A stretch of DNA of 64,000 nucleotides, from positions 19,019,904 to 19,083,903 of the forward strand of contig NW_024881295.1 of NCBI RefSeq assembly GCF_018691265.1. Reading direction: 5' to 3'. The translations under genes were made by a program, and so were the position numbers. This DNA comes from Tyto alba. Its lineage: Eukaryota; Chordata; Aves; Strigiformes; Tytonidae. Below, one piece after another: positions 26,001 through 41,000 of the stretch (within the stretch, counting starts at the first letter, position 1; every line of letters starts with the position of its first letter). The notes below the pieces were generated by a model, which was not told the origin of the DNA, did no database searches, and saw nothing but the letters and a program-made list of their open reading frames with translations.

Positions 26001-29000
26001 CTTTCTCTCCAACAACTTCCTTATCTTCATGTATTTTTGTCAGGTGAAGTGCTTTGCTACCATGTTTCCTACATAGCAGTAGAAACAGAAAACTTTCCTC
26101 TCCTGAGCTTAGAAGTATTTATTAATGAGTATCACATGTTTTCAATTCTTGGCCAGGAGTCTTTCACCAGTGCAGTGTGGTATTATCAGGTACCAAGATT
26201 ATTTTGCTAATCTCCTATGGGGGAAGACATTCAGCTAATTATATCACACATTTGGAAGTCCCTAACTTACAGTCAAAGTAGGTCAGCAATAAGTATCATG
26301 TGGAAAGACAGACGGACTTCTCAGGCTGACCAGGTGGAAGCCCCTAGGTTCTGTGTTTACCCTTTTCCCAGAAGTGTCACAACATTGCATTGTGATTGCA
26401 TGCATAGCTCTGATATTCCACCAGCCCTGTAGGGAAGCCAAAGGCGATGTAAGAGAAGAAACAAAACCTGTAGGTGAGCCATCAGTCAGACAGGGAAACT
26501 GTTGCTCAGCAGGGTTTAACTTTTGGTAGAAAGACACTCAGAGGTTTGCATTGTGCTTGGAAAAGCCTTATGTTGCAGCCCTTCTTGAGCTACACAGTCA
26601 ATCTGTGCAGGACAATAATTCCTAGATATTGCTGTATATGCCAGTCTCATCCAGAAGCACTGACCTTAGTAAGAAAATGCTTAACAGTGACTGTCTACCT
26701 TGTGTCTGCAGCCCACTTCTTGCCTGCCTTAGAAGTGTGGGCTGGGAAAGAAAGTGGCATGAAGCGAAGTTAATATTCTCATAGAAATTCATTCAACCAG
26801 GCTGCCCTTTGCCCTGTAGGCTCCTTGCATCTTGCTAGGGAGCTGGAAGAATTGCTCAAGCAATGACAAAAAGTATGTCCTAGTACCATTTTCACCAAGG
26901 CACCCAGTGTACTTCCTCCTGACTGCACATTTAGTCTTGAACAAGGTGAGAAATACTTATCTCTTGGTGTACTTTTAAAGCCATCCCTTGCAACTGATAG
27001 GCATGAAAGTATATGAGAATATTTTGCTTTACACAAACTACAACATCCTGCTCAATATTGTTTAAATATTTTGTTGGTGTCTTGTATGTTTTATAAGTAA
27101 ATATTCATGTTAAATGACAGCAGTAATCGCAGAAAGAAGGTGCCCCTTCATCCATATTCACACCGGTGAAAGGGAAGACAGCAACAGTCACATTAACCAT
27201 ATGAGTTATCCTACACAAACAGTCAAAGCTTTTGTCAGAAATTATGAAGTTGCTAGCAAGAAAAGAGCATTAGCTTTCTGGCCATTGTACCACCATTTTC
27301 ACTGCTTCCCTCACTGGTGTGTAATAGCAGTGAGAGACAACACACTATACAATAAGTTACTAAGTGACCCAATTCTGCATCTGATGAATGTGAAAACCTT
27401 TAAAACATTTTAATATTGCAGAGCTGCAGAACTCAGCCAAAAGAGCCAACAATACAAAGCTTTGTTCTCCAGCTTAGAGAGCACAGTATTTCAAATACTT
27501 AAAAGAATGCAGAATTACAGAAGGTCTCAACATGCCTTCGCTTCAAGGCAGGGCTGCTTGACACCTTCTGTATCTTCTGCACTGTAATTGTAATAGCTCG
27601 TGCTCCTGGTATCTTTAAAGATCACTTGAAGTAAATCCCCATTCATTTATGCATAATGTTTCCTTCCATTTATAAATTACAAGCCTGTTCTTCCTTTGCA
27701 TGCTAACCAGAAAGGCTGTGGGTCACAAGCAATTGACTTCCTGGAGACAAACTATGGTCAAACAGAAATGCAAGGACCAAGTGGTGGGTATTTCTTCACT
27801 GACTGCTGCAAAGCCAACAAGGCAGTAACTACAGGTTTCTTTGTGAGTAATGGTGGACACTTCCTCCTACCATTTCTTCTGCTACATTGACGTACAACAA
27901 GAGGTGTAATATGGGGTTTCTGATCCAAAGGGCTTTTCCTTCAAAATTGCAATGGGCTCTATTAATTTTTAACAGTTCATTCTCAAGGACACTGGAAATA
28001 AAAGGATGAGAACACAAGCCCTGCAAAGACTGAATCCAGAATGTAGGTCACTCCACTGATGGTGCTGTATGATCTTTATAGCCAAATAGGTGTCCTGCAG
28101 GAATTCTCTTCCCTGCACACGTAAAGGAAGCAAGCTGTTGCTGTGGCAGAGTTTTTTGCTCATCACAGATCTCAGAAGACAAGACTCAACTGCAAAGAGC
28201 TAGGAGTGAGAGAGCTCAGAGTAGAAATTCAGGGCAGTAGGGTTTGTGGGGAGTGGGAAAACCACTTTCTATCCGCAGCACCTGACAGGTCTGGGGGGCA
28301 GTCTGACAAGGAGCTCGCAGTATGCACTGGCAGCGTAGTGTCAGAAAGTGAGGGCTGAGCTGCTGCATAAGCAGTGGGCATTAATTATGGACCCAGGCAC
28401 CTCTAGGACTGCTCTGATCACTGCTTAGCAAAACGGTTCTTCAGAATTTGCTACTTGTAGCCTCACATTTTTTTTTTTCTGGAATATCTAGGATTTTAAG
28501 CTTCCTGCAAATAGACTCATGCCATTTCTGGAGAAGCTTTAAGTGGGGAAGTTGCAGTTCCTGGTCTCTTCTTACTGTCTTAAAGACTGGCCTTCAGTAA
28601 GGACCTTGGAATTTCAGCCTATGGGAAGAGCTAAGAACAGGTGACAATGTTCCTGTATTCAGGCACTAAACATTGGCCTACATAAACAATCAGGCACCTC
28701 CCAGGGAAAGCTTGTGCGCTACTTAAAGCACTTCATGCTTGACTGCACAGAAAACACTACCTGTTATTTGCTTTTTAGTCTCTACATCCCTAGTGTGGCG
28801 GAGGAGACGGAGCAAGAGTGGGATCCCTTTCTGCTCTGACACTTCCAGTTTGTTGTCATTGTCCTCAAACACCAAGTTTCTCAGAGCACCACATGCTGCC
28901 CGCTGAATGTCCTCGTTCTGAATGTCAAGAAGCTGCAAAAGTTTGGGGATACCACCAAGTGAGAAAACCTGTGTGAGAAACAAAACACAGCAGAGAATAG

Positions 29001-32000
29001 TTAGATACTGTAAATGCCAAACTCCACCCTCCCCCTCAGCAAACCCTAAAAGAGTCATAGGGACTTTTTTCATTTGCTCCTATTTGAAGGACTTGAAACA
29101 CAGATCATTAATCATTTGGACATGACTGTTAACTTCTGGGCTTTCATACGAGGCACAGTTAAAAACTACAACTAACGGAGGCATCATATTTTAATAATTA
29201 ATGTAAGAGAATGAAACTAAGTCTCTTCCAGCTTTGCTGCAGATTTGTACTCTCTGACAAGACATTTAATTGCTCTGTATTTTAGCTTCTGTGTTGGTGA
29301 AATGGATGTTTAAGATTTAACTCTGGAACATTTATAAACTGCTTTGAGATTTCTGGATGTAAAATGTTCCTGATATGCCAAGTTTGTTTTTTTTCCTCCG
29401 CAGCCAGCCCGATGGAAAGACAGTATTTTTTCTCTGTTAAGCTCTGTGCATGCATTGAAAGGGTATTAAATAAGAATACATTATACTTCATATTTCTTAT
29501 CTGTGGCATACTGAGAGAAAAACAGTAAACTAGTAAACTTCAAAATGTAGATCATTAAACCCTGTAAGCTAGTTAACTACTGAACCACCCATATTTAACG
29601 CAGACTATTCTTCAGTGTCCAATTCTTTAGAAAATGAAGTTTTGGCTCCAAATGAATGAAGAATTAAGATGATGTTATTTTACAGCAGCTGTACGGAAAC
29701 AAATTGTTTCCAAGTTCTACATGTTGTGGCAATGATGAATCCCATACGAGCTATGATGTGGCACAAGCAAGCTTTGGCTCATTTAGGAATGAGTTTATTA
29801 TGGAAAAAAAAGTTACATGCACATGCAATTGAGGACCATTTCCACCAGCATGTCAAAATGCCATATGGTTTTGTGGACAAACTCATTCTTGTGTAGAATC
29901 AACAGCATGTGAAAGACTTAGAAATCTGATACACTGTTTTGAGTAGTCCAGAGTCTAATGATAAAAAGAACTCAATACGACTGACAGGTGTTGGAAACAT
30001 GAAGAAATGAAATGTAACAAAGCCTTTGCTCTTCATGCCCTGGCACACTACCCTGCCTGCCAGCCTTTCCTCTGATTCAGTTGTACAAAAGGCACAGTTT
30101 CTTGCTACTGCACTGCTGACCTGATTCCCCCTGCATTCATTCAGCAATCATCTAGATGCTAGCAGAATAAAATACAGAAATATATATCTTGAGATAAGTG
30201 GAGCATAGAACTTGCTGAAGGCACATCGACTTATTATATTACAGTAGATAAGCCCTTTTGACACCAATACTGTAGCTGGTTGGTTTTTTAAAACACTTAC
30301 ACAGACTTTCTGTTGGTAATTTTAAGGGATTTATAGCTTTTGTAAAAGAAGTTTGCTATTTGGACCTAATGTGCAGAGGAGAATTTACAAAAGCTATTGA
30401 TTGGTCTTTCTAAATTTTCATCAGTAGACAAAATACACTAAAATATTGTAAAAGACCACCAGTTCACAATAAAAAGAAAAACCGCTAGACCCACAGGCTA
30501 TCAAGTATTGGGGAACAAAGCATCAGGAGACAAAGAAAAGGTATGCAGACTGAAAGGCTAAAATAGGGAAACAAGACGATGCCTATGTGAACAAGTCTGA
30601 TGGGCACCAAACAGAAAAACAGCTACAATATGTGGGATTGACAGGAAAATAGAAGGAGGCTTCAGGCTGACTGCTCCAATTTGAACTTTTTTACTCATCC
30701 ACTTGTTTTTCTGGGAAACTGCCCGAGAGAGGTTTGAATAATAAAACACCTTCAAACATTCAATTCTGAAGCTCTGTCCTCAGACTGAAGTTAAGTCTCA
30801 TAATTGTACTGGTGGTTTTTTTCCAAAACAGACTTTGATCTACCGTGAAGCAAGTTAAAACTATCAAAGGACTGAGTGATGACTGGCTGTCACTGAACTG
30901 GACTGCATATACATGAGTATGGAATTAAGGCTGAGATTATGTATGAATAATAATGAGCATATTACAAAACAAAGCAGGTGTAAGGATTTTTTTTTAAACG
31001 GTTGAAATAAACAACCAGCTTACACATTAATGTACTGAACTGTTCAGCAAGAGAGTCATAATTGCCTTTGATAGAGAAATTTAAAGAAAAGGAAGAAGAG
31101 AATGTTTTTAATATACCCTTTCAAAAAACCTGTAAGAGACTTAGCTAGTCTCTTGTAAGAGATTTAACAAATCTGGTTAATCCAAACAATGTATTAATGC
31201 ATTTGTGCAGTCCTAGCAAACCCTGAAGTTTGGATAAGTTCACGCTGTACTCCTACAGTTTTCTTTGCTGGGATATTTCTGTACCAACAGTGTAAGCATG
31301 GCAATCAAAAATGAGAGAAAGGAGCAATTACGCTGACAAAAATTTCAGCCTCTATGACTTACAAAGGCTGAAGGAACTATGTTTGTTTGGTCTGAAAAAG
31401 AGCGAACTAAGTGGGTATACGCTTAGCAGCCTTAACATACATGAAAAAACATTATCAAGAGGATAGAAAGATAGATATTTTTCTCCATATTCATCAAGAT
31501 AAGATAGAAACTAATCAACTCAGTCTGCAAAAGAAAGGTTAAAATTATACTTTAGGAATAACTGGCAAGGGTAGTAAAGCTCTTTGCCTGCTTGCAGGAG
31601 CTTGTGGGATCCTAATCAAAGGGATTTTAAAAAAATTAGTAATAAACATCTGTAATTACAGGTGGTTTGGGTGAATTTCTACCCTACATTTCTATGTCTC
31701 CTATGACAAAATGCTAAAGTTGAAATTTTTCCTAGCATAAACCAGCGCCATTCCAGAAATTCAAAAGAATCTGCAGCAAAAAGAATCAGCATATTTTAGG
31801 GAAAATATTCAACATCAGTATCCTACAAGGTTTCTTGGAGTGTCTTTTTTTTTTTTTTTTTGTCATGTTGGCAGACAGTGCCATACGGTATAGCAAGCTA
31901 TTTTCTCTACCTGATTGTAACTGGCATAAAAATACTTACTTTTCTTCTGGCATCTGCTTTCTGGAAGCACTCATGCTGTATGAAAGTCACTGCAGCAAGA

Positions 32001-35000
32001 ATCCTAGGTGTGGACTGTGTATTTTCACTCTTCAGTATGTTCACTGCACGTTCCAGAGTCATCTCCCCTTCCGGGCTCCTTATAAGTATAGACAGGAAAT
32101 ATAGTGAAGCAGGACTTCAGAAAAATCATAATTTAGCCTCTGAAATGTCTTGTCATACTAGGATTTTTGTATCTTTCAAGTAACTTCAGCTTTTCTTAGA
32201 AAATTATTCCTTTTCCAGTAGCAGAAAGTATTATAAAAGCTTTTAGGGATACTAATATTCTGGGGGAAGAGAAAATCATAAATGGAAGCATTGCAACAAG
32301 AGGTTCTGGACAAAGCAAGTCATGCTTCAAATTATAAAAACAAAATGGAAACATCTGTGGATTAAGGACTAGGATCCAAAGAAGGCCATAAGTAAATTGG
32401 AGTGTTTTTTACTGATCAAGAAGATACCTTGATGCTTTTATCAGTAATGTGATAATTGACTTTTTTATATTTGTTTTCATGACTTTCTTCAGTTTCTCAG
32501 TTCCCACGCTACATATATGCAGGGCTCAGTACCTGCTTTTTTCTATTATTTTATAGAAGTTGTTTTAGGTTGAAATAGATGGGCAAAGCCTTTTTTCAGG
32601 TGGGACAAAATATAAGCAAAATTAATTAAATTGAGTAGGTACAGTGCCTGTGGTAGGATTAAAAACGTGCATGGCTATTTTCCTCCCAACTTCTAGCATG
32701 ATTGCTTGAACGGTAATTGTGTTAGACAACCATATAAAAAATTGGAAAGAGAGGTCACCAGACCCATTTTTTTTTCCCCAGTAAATGGAATATAAACCAA
32801 TTCATGGCACAATCAGGTGCATTAGTTCTGGGACAGGTGGTTATGTTCTCCAGCCTTTTTATTTACTTTTTGTTTCAAATATTCTCCACCTGGAGAAAAA
32901 AAAAAAAGGTGTGGGGGGTAAGTGGACAAAACCATAACTATTTTTTTTTTTTTCAACCCAAATAATTTTGTAGAACCAGATCCCAGGCTGCTCAGACAGG
33001 GATGAGAGGGCAGTCTGTGAACCACAGTGAAACAAGTAGTCATTGGCAGTAACTCCCTACTTCAGGGCTACCAGAATCAGAATGTGATTATGTGCATCTA
33101 AAATTAGAAATTTTGACACATTCACCTTTTATGTTGCAATAGGTGTCTGGGAAATAAACTGGCTGAAGCTGAAATGTTGATTTTTTTTTTTTTTTCTTTT
33201 AACTAAGCAGAAATATTAAATCATAAACAATGTTCAGAAAAGTCAAATATAAAATGTTTTGATACTGAGAAAAGAAACATTTCTAAAGCATGTGCTTGTA
33301 GACTGCACCAGGAGTCACTCAGTTCTTCAGTTCTGAGGCAGTCTGAATAATGGACTGGCAGGAGAGAAAGAGCCTGGAAGTCCAGGCTTGCCCAGAATGG
33401 GCTGTGGAGGAGCAAGGTAGACAAAACAAGTAGAAATCAGGCAGATCTCTCATAGGAAATCTTGCTGCAAACGCACTGAAATCCAACTCTTTTCCCCAAA
33501 ATATTTATGATGAACTCATGATCTCTGAGACAAAAATGGATTTTTCTGGAATTTTTCCTGCCAGCTACACTGTACATCAACATCTGCTGCTTGCTTTTGC
33601 TAAGGGAAAAGACAATTAGCATGGCTGCAAGGACAGCAAGGAAATGAACAATAGTTTTGATGCACCTGTTGCAAATGAAATTATACTCTCGTACCCTGAG
33701 GTTTTCACCTGCCTTTATATTTTCCTTTGGTATAAAACGTCATTTCTTGTCTACTCCCCTCCTTTGAGTTAGTGTTTTGAGCAAATACACTGCATATATA
33801 GGTGTTGAGGCGTGCCTTTGCAAGACAAGGATGAAATGGATGGTGTGTTGAGGATGTCAATGGAGAGGTTAAAACAAAGTGAAATTGTATCTATGGTTAG
33901 TATCTCTAGTGCCCTGGGCTGTGGTCTGGCAAAGTTTACAGCTTCCAGATTTTCAGAGTCTACTTCAGCCTGGATTAAAAACAAAGTAGCTACTAAGTTA
34001 CTCTAAATTGCAAGTCGGACGTACTGATCAGAAACCTACTTACAGATCTTGAACAATGAGTAATGGAAAAAAGCCAGATCGTATTTCTTCTAACTCTCTT
34101 CTAAGTGGAACAGAAAAACAGGCTTTTCAAGCTTGGGTTTTAGTCAGGTTTCTTAAATCAACAAGGGTTTTGTGACCTTATTATATATGTGCATGTGTGA
34201 GCATGCCGACCTGCTCGTTAGTCACTGCAAGAACTTTGGAGCCCTTTGACCAAATTCAGTCACCTTCTACAGAGTGTCAGACATCTCCAGCGTATTAAAT
34301 CGTGAGTCATTTCAGTGACTAACAGCGGAGGACTCTATCCATGCACTTCTCAAGGTCAAGATTGCTGCATGGGCTGATCCCTCATGGGACACCAGAGAAC
34401 TGACGTGGGAACCCAGCCTCGGGATGGCAAGGATGTCCCAGAACAGTAAAGGTCCATCGGTAGTTGTTGCCAGGCTGAGATAAACAGATGTACAGACAGA
34501 GACCAAATTTCTGAGTGCTGGGTGTGTAAACCTTCATTAACACTGAGAGCAGCCCACCATTCACCAGTTACCCCTTCATGACTGATACTCCTTCATGTGC
34601 AGCACCCAAAATCTTTCTCTCTTGTTGCGCACTGCCGAACTAGGTTTGTTCTTCGTTGGATAAAAGCAACAATCACTACCATTTTATCTGACAGTAATAA
34701 AGGATGCAATGTAATTTTTGGCCCTCAATGGTATTCACAAAGTTGCAGCGCCCTAACTCTTGTCAAACCAGAATTTGATCCAATGATTCCATCCTACTCT
34801 CAAAACGTTTACAGGCAAACTTAATAGCCACGTGGCTGATTAGCATGTGTAATGACAACAAACAAATGGACATTCAGGAAGTGGTTGTTAAACTGAACAA
34901 TGATTTGAGAAGTTCTGACTTCACCTTAATTGCCAGAATATAACATTTTTGAGATATATACACTGTGCTGTCTAATCATTTTGTGACAGCTCTCTGCACA

Positions 35001-38000
35001 TTCAAAGGTCAGACTCTGTAAGCAGCTGTTTCTCAGACGGGTTGAATCTCTCTCTTTTCTAAGCTCTTGATATGAGGATGCTTTTAACTGCTTCACTTTA
35101 CCAGAAGATACAGAGGATAACATCCCTACACTCTGATTTTTCTACTTGGATTTCATAGCGTGAGCTAATTCTTCAACAAAAAGTTTGAAAATGCTTTTTT
35201 ACACATTTCAAATACTACACACAGCTAGTCCACTACTTCTCTTTAACCTTACACAACGTTAAAGACACTCTTTAACCCTTTTACACCCTCTTAATTAACA
35301 CTGGAAACACCTAAATTGTGATTTGCACAAAAAAGTACAAATTTCTAGAAAAATCAAATTACTCAGAAAACAGGCTTATCTTTTTTCCCCTCTTCCATTA
35401 CTAAGGGAGCAACAGGTAAGGGAGCAATATATCAGATAATGCAACCTTAAAATCAAAGAGAATGGGAAATGACAAGAAATGTGAAAGTTTCTACTAACTT
35501 ATTGAACTGAGAAGTCTTGTCAGAAGAAATTATTGTACTACTGGTGGAATGATGGACTTACGTGAAGTATCTCTGATTTGACAGCAGATATTTCTTAATT
35601 CTACAGATGTACTTAATTCTACATTAAACTGTGCAGTAGCCAGATGTGGATGAACCAGAATGAACTACGACCAAAACAGGACTTCTGCATCAAGCCCTTC
35701 CAGTGGCAAGAATTAGGAGGGGAGTTATTAAATGGGTAATTTAGAGGTCTGAAAACAGTAATAGTGCATGTGGATACCATGAACACTTTATTACATATGT
35801 ATGTGTAACAAATACTGGCTTCAGTGAGCTAAAATGGGTATAGCTTCTTCCTCATAATTTAAGAATTTACAGGTGCAAATCTTTTGTGGAATTGTATCTT
35901 ACATGTTGCTTTTTACCAGCCTCTTCACTAATATAAGCTATTATATTTTACAGAGACTTTTTAAAACTTTGGGTAGAATAAAGAGCCACTCACTCCCCCC
36001 AAAACCTAGCTATGAAACTGAAGTAGAATCTAGAATATTTGAAAAATCTAAACAAGATACATACAAGTAAATTAAATAGAAGTACTGAGATAAATGAAAT
36101 CTGTAAACATCTGCGAAAGGAACTTTAGAGGTTTTCACATCACTTCCAATTGTTTTCCTCTGTAATTCCCAGCAAAAGCTGAACTTAAAAACTGGCACTT
36201 AGGGAATTATGCTGTCAAAAAGATTTCTATTAGGTCACAAATCTTCCACTTGAGTTCAGCATGGTCTCAAGCAAGCCAGCTGCACAATGACTGAAGATAG
36301 ATGTTTACATCTGCAGGTATGAAAAACACTTTGGTTGATGTTTGTGAAGGCAGACAACCAGACTCTAGTGTCTGCACCTGCAAAAGCAGAACCAAAATTG
36401 CTTCTACACAAAATTAAATATCAAATTTTCTGGCTGTGGCTCTGAAATGCACTCAAGAATGTGCTTAAAGTTAAGTAAATGATTAAGCCAATGAGATATA
36501 TGCCTCTTTGTAAATTGTCTTACTGAGAATGAAGTCCTCCCAGCTACCTATTTTCAAAATTACTACTCTCAACTCTTTAGCTGTTGTGAGCTCTCAGCTT
36601 TTTTTTTTTTCTAGACTTACTTGCTGTAAAAACTGAATACTTAAAAGTCACATCATTAATACCATTTCTCTTAACTCCTGCATCACCCAGATACGAAAAT
36701 TTCAATCCACATCAGATGTGGGCACAAGACCGTATATGTTTGTAAATCTAGTCACAACACACAACACGTAGTTGATGACACAAAATGCCTCATCTGTACA
36801 TAGCAGTGATATCAGATCATCATCACCAAACACAGTAGCAAATTGAGAAACAATAAAAGAAAGGTGGCCACTGGAAAAGTGAACTTAACAACTACACAGC
36901 TGTGGAAAAAGAGACATTTCTTAGTAACACTGTTGTAAAACACACTATGATTAACTTAAATAAGAAACCTTGGGATCCTATTTGGATTATGAAACAACAG
37001 AAACCACAGTAAACAGTGTAAGTAACCATCTCTTATTTACCGAGTGGTTTGCTCTGTTCATTGAACCTTAGGAGCTCTGGAAACATTCAGAATTATTCTA
37101 AAATGAACAAATATTCACTCCTGGGCAGAACTGATAAATTTTCCCATCTGGAAATGGAATTGATTTTAGACATTCTGAAACATTCTCTGGAAGGGAATTT
37201 CAGCAGGGAAAAAGAAGTAATTTAAAAAAACCAACCAAACAAACAAAAAAAAACCAAACAAACAAAAAAAACCAAACCCCAGTGCTTCAATTTTAAACAA
37301 TTTTCCTGAAGTCTAGGGGCAGCTTTGGGAATTTCTGCTATGGAGCAAACAGGGGTTCAAATTAAGATAGCATCCTCAGAACATGTAGGATCTAATTGCA
37401 GTGAGAAGCTCTGGGATGCTGAGATTCAGAGCAGTTTATGTTTGTTCTAGGGATGGATGGTGCTAGAGAGCCAAGAGAAATTTCTGCCTGTGTTTTAACT
37501 GAAGTTTATTAAAATTAAAAAGTTGCCTTGAAGCCATTAAGGATTTTTAACTGGAAATTGTCAATCTGCCAAAAGCTGCTTCACTGGTAGACTTCTGACT
37601 TACTCTCATGAGAAACTGTGATGAAATCATCCAGTCTCGTATCAGCACATAATTTGCCAATACATTACTGTGTGTTGTGACTTAGGTTGTAAATTACTCG
37701 GTGACTACATGTCTCCCTATAAAATTGATTATCTCTTGGCCAAAGGGAGTCCTAAACCTGAGCAGGAGGTGCAGACCCTGCAGTATGTACATTTTTCTCC
37801 CTTTCCTCTGTTGCATTGGAAGTGGATTTTTAAAAGCAGATCTACTTTCTGCATCCCCTGTGCTGACATTTCACACACTGTGTTGGCTGCTGGACCACAA
37901 GCTGTCGGTTTACTTTCTCTTTTTAAACAAACAGGTTCCTTTCAGCTGTGACACCCCAGAACCAAAGTGGGTCCTGCACTGTGCTTACCCTAGCTGAGAT

Positions 38001-41000
38001 CCATTGATGGTGACTTGTTCGCTCTGTAGGAAACCATTTCTCCCTGCTGCTGCCACAGCAGCTGTCAGTGGCATCCTCTTCCCGTCTGTTTCTGCAGTGA
38101 CACTGGCTACTGAAGCTGGCTGGGAAGCTTCCCTCCTGGTCTGTGTGCTTCTGAAAGTCGTTTGGTACCAGCTGGGCCTTAGAGATTGCCTGTTCTGAGA
38201 CCCCAAACAGGAAGCAACTGGTGATCGCACTTGTCCCATCGCGCTGCCCGAGGTCAGGTAGTTCTCTTTCTCCAAAAGGTTGGTCATACTGCGACTGTTG
38301 CCTGCCTGATGGTACAGAGGTACAGTGGAGCTGGGGTAGACACTATCAAGGATGGCATCATTAATAGCCCCCATGTGGGAGTGTCTTTTAAAGGAGCATC
38401 CCCGGTTCACTGAATCACGAAGAGTGTAACCAACAATCTCAGACCGAGCATATCTTGGTGGGACAGTCCCACTGGATCTCCTGCTATCTCCATGCCTCAC
38501 GGAGAATCGAGCTGAAACCCCTCCATCATAGTGAAAATCATTGGACACATACGCCAATCTTTCAGGACTTTGCTGGGGTGAAACCTCTAGTCTCTTCAGA
38601 GGCTGCCTCTGAGCTCTCTCTTCCATTGCCTTGTAAGTAACCCTCGTCGCCCAGCCGTTTGTATAAGAGGACGGTGAGGCCACCTGTTCAAGGGTGCATA
38701 AAGGAACAGGAGTCACAGTAAGATCATGGCATTTAGGACTAGTAGCAAAGAAACCAAACCAAAAAAGTAAAGATAAAAATTCCAAGGTCTGCTGTCAGAA
38801 TCAGAAAACAAAACGCGGACATCACCAAAATTGTGTGTTAAATGGGATTCTGCAACACTTCTTTGCATCTGCTTAATGGAGGCACAAAGAAGTACAGTCT
38901 AAACACTAGGAGACAAAGTCTAACCATCTAGTCTTCTGTCATTAACTCAAAATAGGTACGTAAGTCAATTATGCCTGGTAGCAAACAGTCTGCTTGTTAA
39001 TGGAGATTTTAGTCTCAGTTTGAAATTCCTTGGGAATTAACACCCACATCTGCTACTAAAATTAAATTCAAGGTTGTCCAATAGACAGAAGAAAATTAAT
39101 CAGTCAGATATTAAAATATTACACTAAAGTGTCTGCATATTGCTGTTAACCTGGTTAACATAAGTTTATTTAGCCCTTCTGTTCACTCTGTCATAGAATC
39201 TAGTAAAAAGAGATTGTCCCTTCCCTGTTAGTCTAACCTCTTAAAAATGAAGGAGATTACATAACATTCCAAGGAAACCAAAATGACCATTTCACCATCT
39301 CAATGGCTTCCCCGATTTTACAATTGCAATTTCAGATTATTTTTATTTTTCTGTCCCTAATGGGCATGGACAGTAATGGATCATCATCTTGCTTTACCAT
39401 TTTCTCTTTTTTAAACTCACCAAACACACTTCCTCCAACCTTTCTCTGCAGGATGTGTCTTCAATACTCTTACTGTTTAGGTGTCATCTGGGGCCTCTTC
39501 ATTTTTTCTATTTTTCTCATGCTCTAAATTGGACATCATGCTCTATTCAAGACCTTTCAGAACTAAATCAGCTTGGGAGACTATCTGGTCTTGAAATAGA
39601 GGTGCCATGGCCACATTTTTTAAAATCAGTAAGCATAGCAGCATCCAGACGTAAATCAAAGCCCCATATATTTAATTTCCATGTTGTATTAAAGTTTTGT
39701 AATATTAAAAGCATTTTTTAAGGTAAACTGATAAGCTTACACAAGTTATTAATTGAAGGGATAGTGCTTAGCAGATAGTTGCCCGACTGAAATCCCGTAA
39801 TATCACCACTGAGGAGTAACTGAGGGTGATAATCGACTCACAAAAGCAGTAAAGGTTGCTGAAACTATTAGGCTGAGGCAAGGATCATTGGATTCTGTTT
39901 ATTCTACTGAAGCTATGCAAGGATATATTTATCTTTTGTTTGGCGATAAGGAAAATAATGCTTTTGTGAAATACTAGACCTTGTGGCTTTTTCTGGCTTT
40001 CACACAGGACAAATAGTCTCTCTCTTTTATTTTTAATTATTATTTTTCCCCCCTGTCTGGAAAACTGTGGTATTTTCTTGTGGTTCCTGTGTCACCTTCA
40101 GTTTTCCTCTGGTTGCTCTCTTCTAGAAAGAAGGGGTTCACATCAAATATTATGGACTGGATGACAAGTGAGAACAGAGGATAGGAGGACAGAAAGGGAA
40201 ATGTATTTAAGTAAATGGTTCTAACTCTCCCTGTACAGAGCCAGAGCTGCTTCATTAACTGGCCAGAATCTATTTCCTCTAATGAAAATAAGTCATTCTT
40301 GAGTAATCTAAACTCAAGAAAGAATTGGCCTCTCTGTATACAGTTATTTATTAAATAAATATTTCTGTTCTCAAGCTGAATTGCTTTCAGTTTACTAATG
40401 TTGATCACGCAGTGTTGCTATTGAGCTATGTGTTGATTTCCAAGTCATATGGTTGCTCTCTCAAATATGTTCATAGCAGTTACAAGCTGTGTCACAAACC
40501 CTGCAGAAAACCAATTATTTATCTTAGCATTCAGGCCATGAACCCAAGAAAAGTTGGTCAAAGTAACAAGAGGATTTATGATGAGACACTTTGAAAACAT
40601 CATTGTATTGCAAGGACTGTACCACTGAAATTCTTGTAATGATAAAACAGGTTACAACAGCATTATTTTCAATGATAAGGAACACTCCACCCGTCCTCCT
40701 GAAACTAATGCAATCTGTTTTCCTGTGGTTTTGGATGCTTAATTCCCTAACCTCTTTCACTACCTTCCCAGCTCCCACCCGTGTCACTGGTTACCCCGTG
40801 GGATGGCTGGATGTCCTCTCGCAAAATCCAGCTGCTGGGCTAGGTGAGCAGCACCGTGGCCTTTGCCTGCTTTGGGCTGCTGCTGACTGACCTGGTGGGA
40901 CAGATAAAGATCTGATTCGTCACAGCCTTTGCCTTAGTGGGGTGCTAACGTTGTTTTTCCTTTTCTGCCCTGATGCCAACTGTCCCAAACCCAACAGAAT

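Noticed and set aside
39190..39240. Possible CR1 3' end (TCATAGAATC)
   Set aside because: Only about ten bases match and the following block does not align with CR1, so it is too weak to annotate.
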